Shown here in pieces: positions 44,284-54,487 of a stretch of 64,000 nt of DNA. Origin of the DNA: Alkalibacillus flavidus (lineage in GTDB: Bacteria; Bacillota; Bacilli; Bacillales; Alkalibacillaceae); contig NZ_JBEPMX010000011.1 in the NCBI RefSeq assembly GCF_040545925.1, positions 1-64,000 of the forward strand. Direction: 5' to 3'. The notes under the pieces were generated by a model. The model had not been told where the DNA came from. It saw only the letters and a list, made by a program, of their open reading frames with translations, and did no database searches. The translations under genes were made by a program, and so were the position numbers. The stretch's first letter is position 1. Each line of letters starts with the position of its first letter.

Positions 44284-44823
44284 TTACTGTCTGAAAGGCA
44301 TTCCGAACTGTGTTAATAATTCACGAGCTTCTTCGTCCGTATCAGCAGTTGTTACAATTACGATATCCATACCGCGTACTTTGTTCACTTTATCGTAATC
44401 AATTTCCGGGAAAATTAATTGTTCTTTAACACCTAGTGTGTAGTTACCGCGTCCATCAAACGCTTTGCTTGAAATACCACGGAAGTCACGTACACGTGGA
44501 AGTGATACAGCAATAAGCTTTTGAAGGAATTCGTACATACGCTCACCACGTAGTGTTACTTTAGCTCCGATTGGGTTACCTTGACGAAGGCGGAAACCAG
44601 CAATTGATTTCTTCGCTTTCGTAACCAATGGCTTTTGACCGGAAATTAACTCTAATTCTTCAACTGCGTTATCTAACGCTTTTGAGTTTTGAACAGCGTC
44701 GCCAACACCCATGTTGATCACGATCTTTTCAACTTTTGGTGCTTGCATCACTGAATCATATTCAAATTTATTCATTAGACCAGGTACAATTTCTTCTTGG
44801 TACTGTTTTTTAATTGCGTTCAT
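44284..44823 (-). CDS. rplE: 50S ribosomal protein L5
   Basis: A 179-aa 5S rRNA-binding protein with KIVINMGVGDAVQNSK and FDGRGNYTLGVKEQLIFPEI. The ATG at 44823 is preceded by GGAGGT; a TTG codon directly before it gives the same frame. Confidence 0.98.
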   Translation of the reverse strand: MNAIKKQYQEEIVPGLMNKFEYDSVMQAPKVEKIVINMGVGDAVQNSKALDNAVEELELISGQKPLVTKAKKSIAGFRLRQGNPIGAKVTLRGERMYEFLQKLIAVSLPRVRDFRGISSKAFDGRGNYTLGVKEQLIFPEIDYDKVNKVRGMDIVIVTTADTDEEARELLTQFGMPFRQ

Positions 44824-44849
44824 CAAGTAGACCTCCTTTCCTCACAAAA

Positions 44850-45161
44850 CTATTTATCTAAAGGTTCACCAGATTTTTTAGCGATGCGAACTTTCTTGCC
44901 GTCACGGACTTCATGACCAACGCGTGTTGGTTCGTTCGTGTTCGGATCAACAGGCATCACGTTAGAAACATGAATTGGTGCTTCCTGATTTAAAATTCCG
45001 CCTTGTGGATTTTCTTGAGACGGCTGCGTGTGTTTTTTCATGTAGTTCACGCCTTCTACCACAACACGTTCCTTCTTAGGAAATGATTCTAAAATAGTGC
45101 CTTCTTTTCCTTTATCCTTACCGGAAATGACTTTGACTTTATCGCCTTTTTTTACATGCAT
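44850..45161 (-). CDS. rplX: 50S ribosomal protein L24
   Basis: 103 aa, an assembly-initiator protein. The KOW motif is KVKVISGKDKGKEGTIL at residues 8-24, and VVEGVNYMKKHTQPSQENPQ follows. Confidence 0.98.
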   Translation of the reverse strand: MHVKKGDKVKVISGKDKGKEGTILESFPKKERVVVEGVNYMKKHTQPSQENPQGGILNQEAPIHVSNVMPVDPNTNEPTRVGHEVRDGKKVRIAKKSGEPLDK

Positions 45162-45199
45162 GAATCGTGCACCTCCTTAACAAGGCTCTTTTTTCTCTT

Positions 45200-45568
45200 T
45201 TATAAAACTTCTGGCGCTAGAGACACGATCTTCATAAATTTGTTTTCACGTAGTTCACGTGCAACAGGTCCGAAGATACGAGTTCCGCGTGGGCTTTTAT
45301 CGTCACGTACGATAACTGCTGCGTTTTCGTCAAAACGGATGAATGAACCGTCTTTACGACGTACACCTCTTCTTGAACGTACAATTACAGCTCTTACAAC
45401 TTCACCTTTTTTAACAACGCCGCCTGGTGTTGCTTGTTTTACTGTGCAGACAACGACGTCTCCGATGTTCGCTGTTTTACGTCCTGAACCACCTAGTACT
45501 TTGATCGTTTGTACTTCGCGGGCACCAGAGTTGTCAGCAACTTTTAAACGACTTTCTTCTTGGATCAT
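45200..45568 (-). CDS. rplN: 50S ribosomal protein L14
   Basis: A 122-aa beta-barrel protein, MIQEESRLKVADNSGAREV, with GDVVVCTVKQATPGG and the tail MKIVSLAPEVL. It contacts L19 and the small subunit at bridge B8. Confidence 0.98.
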   Translation of the reverse strand: MIQEESRLKVADNSGAREVQTIKVLGGSGRKTANIGDVVVCTVKQATPGGVVKKGEVVRAVIVRSRRGVRRKDGSFIRFDENAAVIVRDDKSPRGTRIFGPVARELRENKFMKIVSLAPEVL

Positions 45569-45610
45569 ACAATTGCTACCTCCCTTCGGAAATACTCCGA
45601 GCGAACTTTA

Positions 45611-45874
45611 TTAAATAACAACAGCTTCTTCTACGACATCTACTAAACGGAAACGTTTGCTAGATGATAATGGACGTGTTTCCATAATGCGGACTACGTC
45701 ATTTTTCTTAGCTACGTTGTTTTCGTCATGTGCTTTAAATTTCTTTGAATATTTAACACGCTTGCCGTATAGTGGGTGGAACTTATACGTTTCAACTAAT
45801 ACCGTGATTGTTTTGTCCATTTTGTCAGAAACAACACGGCCACTATAGACTTTACGAGAATTACGATCAGCCAT
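45611..45874 (-). CDS. rpsQ: 30S ribosomal protein S17
   Basis: An 87-aa OB-fold protein with KVYSGRVVSDKMDKTITVLV and KAHDENNVAKKNDVVRIMET. It stabilises the 5' domain of 16S rRNA. Confidence 0.98.
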   Translation of the reverse strand: MADRNSRKVYSGRVVSDKMDKTITVLVETYKFHPLYGKRVKYSKKFKAHDENNVAKKNDVVRIMETRPLSSSKRFRLVDVVEEAVVI

Positions 45875-45894
45875 TGAGGTAACCTCCTCTCAAT

Positions 45895-46098
45895 TTATCG
45901 ATTATTAACGCCGATTTCTCTTTCACGAATAACTGTTTTCATACGTGCAATAGACTTGCGTACTTCACGGATACGTACAGTGTTTTCTAACTGTCCCGTA
46001 GCAAGTTGGAAACGTAAGTTAAACAATTCTTCTTTAAGTGATTTGATCTTTTGTTCGATTTCGGCAGTGGTTAGTTCTCTAATTTCGTTAGCCTTCAT
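45895..46098 (-). CDS. rpmC: 50S ribosomal protein L29
   Basis: A 67-aa two-helix protein at the tunnel exit, MKANEIRELTTAEIEQK. The ATG at 46098 is chosen to match the family length, with GGTGGTG 5 nt upstream. It overlaps the rplP stop by 11 nt. Confidence 0.97.
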   Translation of the reverse strand: MKANEIRELTTAEIEQKIKSLKEELFNLRFQLATGQLENTVRIREVRKSIARMKTVIREREIGVNNR

Positions 46099-46522
46099 TG
46101 CTATCACCACCAATTTCTTCACGTTTTACGAACTTCGTTTTAACTGGAAGTTTGTGAGATGCAAGACGTAGTGCTTCACGAGCAACCTCTTCACTTACAC
46201 CTGCTACTTCAAACATAATTTTTCCTGGTTTCACGACAGCGACCCAGCTTTCTGGAGCACCTTTACCGGAACCCATACGTACTTCTAATGGTTTCGCTGT
46301 TTTTGGCTTATCTGGGAAGATCTTGATCCAGACTTTACCGCCACGTTTCATATAACGAGTCATTGCAATACGAGCTGCCTCAATTTGACGACTTGTAATC
46401 CACTCACCTTCAAGAGCTTGTAAGCCGTATTCACCAAATGCAACTTCTGTACCGCCTTTAGCTTTACCGTTTAGCTTTGCGCGGTGCTGTTTACGATATT
46501 TTACGCGTTTAGGCATTAACAT
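46088..46522 (-). CDS. rplP: 50S ribosomal protein L16
   Basis: 144 aa, MLMPKRVKYRKQHRAK; it reaches toward the peptidyl-transferase centre through the EWITSRQIEAARIAMTRYMK and GSGKGAPESWVAVVKPG segments. AGGGGG precedes the ATG. Confidence 0.98.
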   Translation of the reverse strand: MLMPKRVKYRKQHRAKLNGKAKGGTEVAFGEYGLQALEGEWITSRQIEAARIAMTRYMKRGGKVWIKIFPDKPKTAKPLEVRMGSGKGAPESWVAVVKPGKIMFEVAGVSEEVAREALRLASHKLPVKTKFVKREEIGGDSNEG

Positions 46523-46540
46523 ATTGCTTATCCCCCTTCC

Positions 46541-47182
46541 TTATTCATCAGTTTTAGTTGGAAGGACTTCTCCACGATAGATCCACACTTTAACACCTAA
46601 CTTACCGTAAGTTGTGTCAGCTTCTGCAGTACCATAGTCGATGTCTGCACGAAGTGTGTGAAGTGGTACAGTTCCTTCGCTATATTGTTCGATTCGAGCC
46701 ATATCCGCTCCGCCTAGACGACCAGAAACTTGTGTTTTAACACCTTTAGCTCCTGAGCGCATTGCGCGTTGGATAGCTTGTTTTTGTACACGACGGAAAG
46801 AAACACGGTTCTCTAATTGACGTGCAATATTGTCAGCAACTAATGTTGCGTCAAGTTCAGGTTTCTTAACCTCAACGATATTGATATGAACACGTTTACC
46901 AGTTAATTGGTTAAGTTCATTACGTAGGTTTTCTACTTCTGAACCACCTTTACCAATAACCATACCTGGCTTAGCCGTGTGAACAGAAATGTTGACGCGG
47001 TTAGCAGCGCGTTCGATATCAACCTGAGATACACTTGAGTCTTTCAAGCGCTCTGAAATATATTCACGAATTTTGATGTCTTCATGTAAAAGATCTGCGT
47101 ATTCTTGTTCAGCGTACCATTTTGACTCCCAGTCGCGAATGATACCAACACGAAGACCTTTCGGGTTAATTTTTTGGCCCAC
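46541..47182 (-). CDS. rpsC: 30S ribosomal protein S3
   Basis: 213 aa. The N-terminal KH domain carries the GXXG loop in GMVIGKGGSEVENLR; the C-terminal domain has GVKTQVSGRLGGADMARIEQ. With S4 and S5 it forms the mRNA entry helicase. Confidence 0.98.
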   Translation of the reverse strand: MGQKINPKGLRVGIIRDWESKWYAEQEYADLLHEDIKIREYISERLKDSSVSQVDIERAANRVNISVHTAKPGMVIGKGGSEVENLRNELNQLTGKRVHINIVEVKKPELDATLVADNIARQLENRVSFRRVQKQAIQRAMRSGAKGVKTQVSGRLGGADMARIEQYSEGTVPLHTLRADIDYGTAEADTTYGKLGVKVWIYRGEVLPTKTDE

Positions 47183-47185
47183 TAT

Positions 47186-47533
47186 TTATCCCTCCTTCTT
47201 TTCTGATACCACAACTGTGATGTGGCTTGTGCGCTTATTAATAGCAGTCGCGCGGCCTTGCGCACGTGGGCGGAAACGTTTAAGCGTAACGCCTTCATCA
47301 ACATATGCTTCAGAAACAACTAAGTTATCTACATCTAATTCATAGTTGTGCTCTGCGTTAGCGATAGCAGAGTTTAGAACTTTTTCAATGTCTGGTGATG
47401 CTGCACGGTTTGTGTGCTTAAGTGTTGCGATAGCTTCGCCTACATCTTTTCCTCGAATTAAATCGATAACTAAACGAGCCTTACGAGGAGCGATACGAAC
47501 CGTTTTAGCTACAGCTTTAGCTTGTTGCATCAT
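47186..47533 (-). CDS. rplV: 50S ribosomal protein L22
   Basis: 115 aa. Its long hairpin loop (VTLKRFRPRAQGRATAINKR) lines the exit tunnel, where changes give macrolide resistance; none is obvious here. The start has two ATG codons in a row. Confidence 0.98.
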   Translation of the reverse strand: MMQQAKAVAKTVRIAPRKARLVIDLIRGKDVGEAIATLKHTNRAASPDIEKVLNSAIANAEHNYELDVDNLVVSEAYVDEGVTLKRFRPRAQGRATAINKRTSHITVVVSEKKEG

Positions 47534-47549
47534 GCAAACCTCCTCTCAT

Positions 47550-47828
47550 CTAGCGTTTTGTTTTCTTATCGTCACCAGCGTGACCTTTGAACGTACGTGT
47601 TGGTGCAAATTCACCTAATTTATGACCGACCATATCTTCAGTCACATAAACCGGAACATGTTTGCGACCGTCATAAACAGCGAATGTATGTCCTACGAAT
47701 TGTGGGAAAATGGTAGAACGACGAGACCAAGTCTTAATAACTTGTTTATCGTTTGATTCGTTTAACTTTTCGACTTTTTTCATCAGATGATCGTCTGCGA
47801 AAGGTCCTTTTTTCAAACTACGACCCAT
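47550..47828 (-). CDS. rpsS: 30S ribosomal protein S19
   Basis: 92 aa, MGRSLKKGPFADDHLMKKVE, with TWSRRSTIFPQFVGHTFAVY. The ATG at 47828 is preceded by GGGAGG; the frame is open six codons further without a site. Confidence 0.98.
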   Translation of the reverse strand: MGRSLKKGPFADDHLMKKVEKLNESNDKQVIKTWSRRSTIFPQFVGHTFAVYDGRKHVPVYVTEDMVGHKLGEFAPTRTFKGHAGDDKKTKR

Positions 47829-47873
47829 TAATAAGCCTCCCTTCATGTTTAAGCAACATGTTGCTTAGCACGA

Positions 47874-48707
47874 TTATTTCTTCTTACGACGACGGACAAT
47901 GTATTTGTCAGAGTCTTTATTACGTTTACGCGTTTTGTAACCAAGTGTCGGTTTGCCCCATGGTGATACAGGAGATGGCATACCGATTGGTGCGCGTCCT
48001 TCACCACCACCGTGTGGGTGATCACTAGGGTTCATAACAGAACCGCGTACTGTAGGGCGAACGCCTTTCCAACGACTGCGTCCAGCTTTACCTACTTTGA
48101 TAAGTTCATGTTCGTTGTTACCAACTTGACCGATAGTCGCACGGCAAGTGCCTAGGATACGGCGTGTTTCACCAGACGCTAAACGAACAAGTACATACTT
48201 TTCTTCACGTCCAAGTACTTGTGCTTGTGCACCTGCTGAACGTACTAATTGTCCACCGTGACCTGGTTTAAGCTCAACGTTATGAATGATTGTACCGACT
48301 GGAATATTTTTTAGAGGTAGCGCATTACCTGTTTTGATATCTGCGTCCTCACCTGATTGAATTTCTTGATCTACTTTAAGACCTCTTGGTGCTAGAATGT
48401 AGCGTTTTTCACCATCAGCATAATGGATCAGTGCGATATTAGCTGAACGGTTCGGATCGTATTCGACTGTAGCAACGCGACCTGGTATACCATCTTTGTT
48501 ACGTTTGAAATCGATGATACGATACTTACGCTTATGTCCACCACCTTGATGACGAGTGGAAATTCTTCCTTGGTTGTTACGACCTGCTTTGTTTTTAAGC
48601 GGTGCAAGTAAGGATTTTTCCGGTGTGGAAGCCGTGATCTCTTCATTTGTTAAAGTTGTCATGAAGCGGCGTCCGTTTGTGGTTGGTTTATACTTTTTAA
48701 TCGCCAT
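47874..48707 (-). CDS. rplB: 50S ribosomal protein L2
   Basis: 277 aa, needed for subunit association and peptidyl transfer. NPSDHPHGGGEGRAPIG carries the conserved His (about residue 230), and the Lys/Arg-rich tail ends RRRKKK. Confidence 0.98.
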   Translation of the reverse strand: MAIKKYKPTTNGRRFMTTLTNEEITASTPEKSLLAPLKNKAGRNNQGRISTRHQGGGHKRKYRIIDFKRNKDGIPGRVATVEYDPNRSANIALIHYADGEKRYILAPRGLKVDQEIQSGEDADIKTGNALPLKNIPVGTIIHNVELKPGHGGQLVRSAGAQAQVLGREEKYVLVRLASGETRRILGTCRATIGQVGNNEHELIKVGKAGRSRWKGVRPTVRGSVMNPSDHPHGGGEGRAPIGMPSPVSPWGKPTLGYKTRKRNKDSDKYIVRRRKKK

Positions 48708-48736
48708 CGTTGTTTCCCTCCTTTAATCGTTATATT

Positions 48737-49027
48737 TTATACTGTTTCAAAGAAGTCTAGTTCTTCACTGTCTTCAGTGAGCTGAACGATCGCTTTTTTA
48801 CGGTCTGGACGATAGCCACCGTAACGACCCATTCTTCTAAACTTACCTTTTAGATTAAGTGTATTAACTTTTTCAACTTTCACGTTGAAAATTTCTTCTA
48901 CTGCTTTTTTGATTTCAGTTTTGTTGGCTGTTTTCAATACTTCAAATGTGTATTTTTTCTCAGCCATCAAATCTGCAGAGTGTTCTGTAATGATTGGGCG
49001 CTTAATGATATCTCTTGCCTCTTTCAT
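48737..49027 (-). CDS. rplW: 50S ribosomal protein L23
   Basis: 96 aa, the tunnel-exit docking site for trigger factor and SRP. DIIKRPIITEHSADLMAEKK and KVNTLNLKGKFRRMGRYGG are typical. It overlaps rplD by one base. Confidence 0.98.
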   Translation of the reverse strand: MKEARDIIKRPIITEHSADLMAEKKYTFEVLKTANKTEIKKAVEEIFNVKVEKVNTLNLKGKFRRMGRYGGYRPDRKKAIVQLTEDSEELDFFETV

Positions 49028-49650
49028 TATGAAAGCACCTCCCCTGCTTGATCAGCTGCTTGTTTTGTAATGAGCAGCGCGTCATGCTTCATTAAATCTA
49101 AAACATTGATCTCATCTACTGATAACACGTCCACTCCTTGGAGGTTGTTAGCAGAACGAGCAACGTTTTCGTCTTCGCTTGCTGTTACGATTAGAGCTTT
49201 ACCTTCAACATTAAGGTTTTCTAATAACGAAACAACTTCTTTTGTTTTCGGTGTTTCGATGTTCAATTCATCTAACACATAAATATCGTCTGATTTCACT
49301 TTTGTTGCTAATGCAGATAAAAGTGCTAAACGACGTACTTTCTTTGGTAGCTTGTAGCTATAACTGCGTGGTGTTGGACCAAATGCAGTTCCGCCACCTA
49401 CCCATTGTGGAGAACGGATTGAACCATGACGTGCACGGCCAGTTCCTTTTTGGCGCCACGGCTTACGGCCACCGCCACTCACTTCTGAACGACCTTTTAC
49501 TTTATGAGTACCTTGACGCATGTTTGCTTGTTGCATCACGACTGCGTCATGTAATACGACTTCATTCGGCTCAATACCAAATACGCTTTCTACAAGTTCA
49601 GCATCGCCTACTTGAGAACCCGCTTGGTTATATAGTGCTACTTTAGGCAT
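49027..49650 (-). CDS. rplD: 50S ribosomal protein L4
   Basis: 207 aa. The extended loop (about 45-95) with GGGRKPWRQKGTGRARHGS reaches the exit tunnel; no change typical of macrolide resistance is seen. In E. coli L4 represses the S10 operon; Gram-positive operons use other controls. Confidence 0.98.
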   Translation of the reverse strand: MPKVALYNQAGSQVGDAELVESVFGIEPNEVVLHDAVVMQQANMRQGTHKVKGRSEVSGGGRKPWRQKGTGRARHGSIRSPQWVGGGTAFGPTPRSYSYKLPKKVRRLALLSALATKVKSDDIYVLDELNIETPKTKEVVSLLENLNVEGKALIVTASEDENVARSANNLQGVDVLSVDEINVLDLMKHDALLITKQAADQAGEVLS

Positions 49651-49677
49651 GACATTTCCTCCCTTCGTTAGTTATTG

Positions 49678-50304
49678 TTACGCCTTAACCGCACTTGAAA
49701 TTTTTACGTAAGACTTTTTCGCGCCTGGGACGTTACCTTTAATGAGGATTAAGTTGTTTTCAGCGTCAACCTTAACCACTTCTAGGTTTTGGATTGTGAC
49801 TGTGTCGCCACCCATTTGTCCAGGGCCTTTCATTCCTTTGAATACACGTCCTGTATCCATTACACCAATTGAACCTGGTGAACGGTGGAAATGAGAACCG
49901 TGTGTTTCTGGTCCACGACCTTGATTATGGCGCTTGATTGCACCTTGGAAACCTTTACCTTTTGAAGTACCTGTGACATCAACCATTTGTCCAGCTTCAA
50001 ACATGTTAACGTTTAATACTTGACCAACTTCATAATCGTCAAGATTAACGTCACGGATTTCACTAACGAAGCGCTTAGGTTCAGCTTCTGCTTTCTCAGC
50101 ATGACCTTTTTCCGCTTTGTTCACACGATTAGGTTTTTCATTAGCGAAACCAACTTGAATCGCTTCATAACCATCGTTTTCAACGGTTTTCTTCTGAAGA
50201 ACCGTGTTACCTTCAGCTTGAACGACTGTTACCGGTAGCTGTTCACCGTTTTCAGAGAAAACTTGCGTCATACCGATCTTACGTCCTAAGATTCCTTGCG
50301 TCAT
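49678..50304 (-). CDS. rplC: 50S ribosomal protein L3
   Basis: 208 aa. TGTSKGKGFQGAIKRHNQGR and GPETHGSHFHRSPGSIG form the extension toward the peptidyl-transferase centre. Confidence 0.98.
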   Translation of the reverse strand: MTQGILGRKIGMTQVFSENGEQLPVTVVQAEGNTVLQKKTVENDGYEAIQVGFANEKPNRVNKAEKGHAEKAEAEPKRFVSEIRDVNLDDYEVGQVLNVNMFEAGQMVDVTGTSKGKGFQGAIKRHNQGRGPETHGSHFHRSPGSIGVMDTGRVFKGMKGPGQMGGDTVTIQNLEVVKVDAENNLILIKGNVPGAKKSYVKISSAVKA

Positions 50305-50325
50305 CCGTTACACCTCCTAGAAAAT

Positions 50326-50634
50326 TTATAGTTTAATTTCAATATCTACGCCAGATGGTAAATCTAAACGCATTAATGAATCCACTGTTTGTGGTGTTGG
50401 GCTCAGAATATCAATCAAACGTTTGTGTGTACGCATTTCGAATTGCTCACGAGCGTCTTTATACTTATGTGTACCACGTAAGATTGTGTAAACAGAGCGT
50501 TCTGTCGGCAATGGGATCGGACCGGAAACCTCTGCTCCAGCACGCTTTGCCGTGTCTACGATTTTCTCAGCTGACTGATCTAAAATCTTGTGATCATACG
50601 CTTTTAATCTGATACGAATCTTTTCGTTTGCCAT
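50326..50634 (-). CDS. rpsJ: 30S ribosomal protein S10
   Basis: 102 aa, MANEKIRIRLKAYDHKILDQ; also NusE in antitermination. The ATG at 50634 has AAAGGAGGG upstream and matches the family start; the frame is open 35 codons further through the structured leader, which is not coding. First gene of the S10 operon. Confidence 0.98.
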   Translation of the reverse strand: MANEKIRIRLKAYDHKILDQSAEKIVDTAKRAGAEVSGPIPLPTERSVYTILRGTHKYKDAREQFEMRTHKRLIDILSPTPQTVDSLMRLDLPSGVDIEIKL

Positions 50635-50678
50635 TACTTTCCCTCCTTTGTCGCCTATCTTTTCAACAGACATTCTCC

Positions 50679-50739
50679 GTGGAAATTCTCCCCACACCTT
50701 GCCATGGCAAAGGGGCCGGGTGTGTCGGCAACCTTCCAC
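50679..50739 (-). promoter_or_regulatory. structured leader of the S10 operon
   Basis: On the minus strand GTGGAA and TTCCAC close a long stem. Inside, GACACACC faces GGTGTGG, and TTGCCATGGCAA forms the apex. The structure ends 44 nt before the rpsJ start. A leader of this kind suggests autogenous control, but I cannot name the ligand. Confidence 0.65.
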
Positions 50740-50770
50740 TTCATCGCCTTGTTTGACTGCAACATTATTA

Positions 50771-50799
50771 ATTATAGTAAAATCTCTTTACTATTTCAA
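50771..50799 (-). promoter_or_regulatory. S10 operon promoter P2 (proximal)
   Basis: On the minus strand: TTGAAA (50794-50799), 17-nt spacer, TATAAT (50771-50776). Confidence 0.8.
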
Positions 50800-50839
50800 G
50801 GATTTATATAACTTTTTTCACGTCACAGCCACTCAAATC

Positions 50840-50868
50840 ATTATACAAAGCACAGCAGGTGATTTCAA
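50840..50868 (-). promoter_or_regulatory. S10 operon promoter P1 (distal)
   Basis: On the minus strand: TTGAAA (50863-50868), 17-nt spacer, TATAAT (50840-50845). It has the same hexamers and spacing as P2, 69 bp away. The rest of the gap between tuf and rpsJ (50869-50998) is AT-rich with no further feature that I can support. Confidence 0.75.
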
Positions 50869-50998
50869 GGTATAGAGTAATATTCAGAATAATTGCATTG
50901 CAGCGTTATCTTGTTGATCATTAAATGATTGACTTAAAGATCATTAACCTCACCCTAAATTGTATCTCTACCCTAACAATTATTGTAGAGCCCATTAA

Positions 50999-51026
50999 AA
51001 AACTACCGGGCGCACCCGGTAGTTTT
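50999..51026 (-). terminator. terminator after tuf
   Basis: On the minus strand, AAAACTACCGGG pairs with CCCGGTAGTTTT around a 4-nt loop, then TT. It closes the str operon. Confidence 0.93.
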
Positions 51027-51053
51027 CATTAATATATAATCGTTACGCTGTTA

Positions 51054-52244
<1,191 letters not shown>

Positions 52245-52291
52245 TATATATTTCCTCCTTAAAATAATTAATTATTAATTTATATTGTGTG

Positions 52292-52324
52292 GTTATCTTC
52301 CGAGAGTGTCTCTCGAAAGATAAC
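52292..52324 (-). other. stable hairpin between fusA and tuf
   Basis: GTTATCTTTCGAGAG (minus strand) pairs over 15 bp with CTCTCGGAAGATAAC around a 3-nt loop. No T-run follows, so it is more likely an mRNA processing or stability element than a terminator. Confidence 0.6.
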
Positions 52325-52367
52325 AACCTACAATACCTTTTATAAGAGATTTTTAAATAAAAATCAA

Positions 52368-54446
52368 TTATTGTCCACCATTTTTCTTAATAATTTCCTC
52401 AGAAATTGATTTTGGTACTTCTTCATAGTGGCTGAAGTGCATTGTGTACGTTCCACGACCTTGCGTGTTTGAACGTAGTGACGTTGCATAACCGAACATC
52501 TCTGAAAGTGGAACGAATGCATCAACTACAGATGCCGGTCCACGTGTACCCATGCCTTCGACACGGCCACGACGAGATGTCACATCACCCATAATATCGC
52601 CCATGTATTCTTCAGGAACAACGATTTCTACTTTCATCATTGGTTCAAGAAGAACAGGCTGACATTGTTTTTTAGCTTCTTTAAGAGCCATTGATGCTGC
52701 AACTTTGAACGCTGTTTCGTTCGAGTCAACATCGTGGTAAGAACCATCGAATAGTGTTGCTTTTACATCAATTAATGGATAACCAGCTAAAACACCGTTT
52801 TCCATTGTTTCTTGAATTCCTTGATCAACTGATGGAATGTATTCCTTAGGAACAACACCACCAACGATTTTATCGTGGAATTCATAACCGCCACCTTCTT
52901 CATTTGGTTCGAACTTAACCCAAACGTGACCATATTGTCCACGACCACCAGACTGACGTACGAACTTACCTTCAACTTCTGCAGAAGCACGGAATGTTTC
53001 ACGGTAAGCAACTTGTGGCGAACCGATATTTGCTTCTACTTTGAATTCAAGTTTTAAGCGGTCAACGATAACGTCTAGGTGAAGTTCACCCATACCGTGG
53101 ATGATCGTTTGACCTGTCTCTTCGTTCGTTTCTGTTTGGAATGTTGGATCTTCTTCTGCTAGTTTAGCTAAAGCAACACCCATTTTGTCTTGGTCAGCTT
53201 TTGATTTCGGTTCGATTGCTACAGCAATTACTGGATCAGGGAATTCCATTGATTCAAGGATAACTAAGTTTTTCTCGTCACTTAGTGTATCCCCTGTCGC
53301 TGTATCTTTCAAACCGACACCGCCTGCGATATCACCAGCGTATACTTCTGGTACCTCTTCACGGTGGTTCGCGTGCATTTGTAGAATACGACCTACACGC
53401 TCACGTTTGTCTTTCGTAGCGTTCTTAACGTAAGAACCACTCTTAAGTGTTCCTGAATAAACACGGAAGAACGTCAACTTACCAACGTAAGGGTCTGTCA
53501 TAACCTTGAATGCTAGTGCAGAGAATGGCTCGTTGTCATCAGACTTACGAACAACTTCTTCTTCAGTATCTGGTTTGAAACCTTCAATTGCTGGTACGTC
53601 TAGTGGTGAAGGTAGATAATCAATAACAGCGTCTAGTAGTAGTTGAACACCTTTGTTCTTGAAGGCTGAACCTACAAGTACTGGGTAGAATTCAACATCA
53701 CAAGTCCCCTGACGGATAGCGCTTTTTAGCTCTTCCGTTGTGAAATCTTCACCTTCTAGATATTTCATCATTAGATCTTCATCTAATTCAGCAACGGCTT
53801 CAACTAATGAAGCGCGATACTCATCTGCTTGATCTTTATACTCATCTGGAATATCTGTCGCATAAGCGCGTGTTCCTAAGTCATCTTCATAGAAATACGC
53901 TTGCATTGTGACTAGGTCGATAATTCCTTCGAAGTTATCTTCAGCACCGATTGGTAGCTGGATAGGGTGTGCGTTTGCACCTAAACGTTCTTTAAGCGTA
54001 CCTACAGAGTATAAGTAGTCCGCACCTACTTTGTCCATTTTGTTGATGAATACAACACGTGGAACTCCGTAAGTAGTCGCTTGTCGCCAAACAGTCTCCG
54101 TTTGTGGTTCAACACCAGACTGAGCGTCTAGTAAAGCGACTGAACCGTCAAGAACACGTAATGAACGTTCAACTTCTACTGTGAAGTCCACGTGTCCTGG
54201 AGTGTCGATAATATTAATACGATGGTCATTCCATTGGGCTGTTGTTGCCGCAGACGTAATCGTGATACCACGATCTTGTTCCTGGGTCATCCAGTCCATT
54301 TGAGAAGCACCTTCGTGAGTCTCTCCCAGCTTATGAATACGTCCTGTGTAATACAAGATACGTTCAGTAGCTGTTGTTTTACCAGCATCGATGTGTGCCA
54401 TAATTCCAATGTTACGATACTTGTCTAAGGAGAACTCTCTTGGCAT
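52368..54446 (-). CDS. fusA: translation elongation factor G
   Basis: A 692-aa translocation GTPase. G1 is AHIDAGKTTATERIL (about 17-31), G3 DTPGHVDF, and G4 NKMD; domain IV (about 485-600) has GRGQYGHVWVKFEP. Full length. Confidence 0.98.
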   Translation of the reverse strand: MPREFSLDKYRNIGIMAHIDAGKTTATERILYYTGRIHKLGETHEGASQMDWMTQEQDRGITITSAATTAQWNDHRINIIDTPGHVDFTVEVERSLRVLDGSVALLDAQSGVEPQTETVWRQATTYGVPRVVFINKMDKVGADYLYSVGTLKERLGANAHPIQLPIGAEDNFEGIIDLVTMQAYFYEDDLGTRAYATDIPDEYKDQADEYRASLVEAVAELDEDLMMKYLEGEDFTTEELKSAIRQGTCDVEFYPVLVGSAFKNKGVQLLLDAVIDYLPSPLDVPAIEGFKPDTEEEVVRKSDDNEPFSALAFKVMTDPYVGKLTFFRVYSGTLKSGSYVKNATKDKRERVGRILQMHANHREEVPEVYAGDIAGGVGLKDTATGDTLSDEKNLVILESMEFPDPVIAVAIEPKSKADQDKMGVALAKLAEEDPTFQTETNEETGQTIIHGMGELHLDVIVDRLKLEFKVEANIGSPQVAYRETFRASAEVEGKFVRQSGGRGQYGHVWVKFEPNEEGGGYEFHDKIVGGVVPKEYIPSVDQGIQETMENGVLAGYPLIDVKATLFDGSYHDVDSNETAFKVAASMALKEAKKQCQPVLLEPMMKVEIVVPEEYMGDIMGDVTSRRGRVEGMGTRGPASVVDAFVPLSEMFGYATSLRSNTQGRGTYTMHFSHYEEVPKSISEEIIKKNGGQ

Positions 54447-54487
54447 AATAATGTCTCCTTCCTGTAATTGGATTTAAGTTAGATTGA

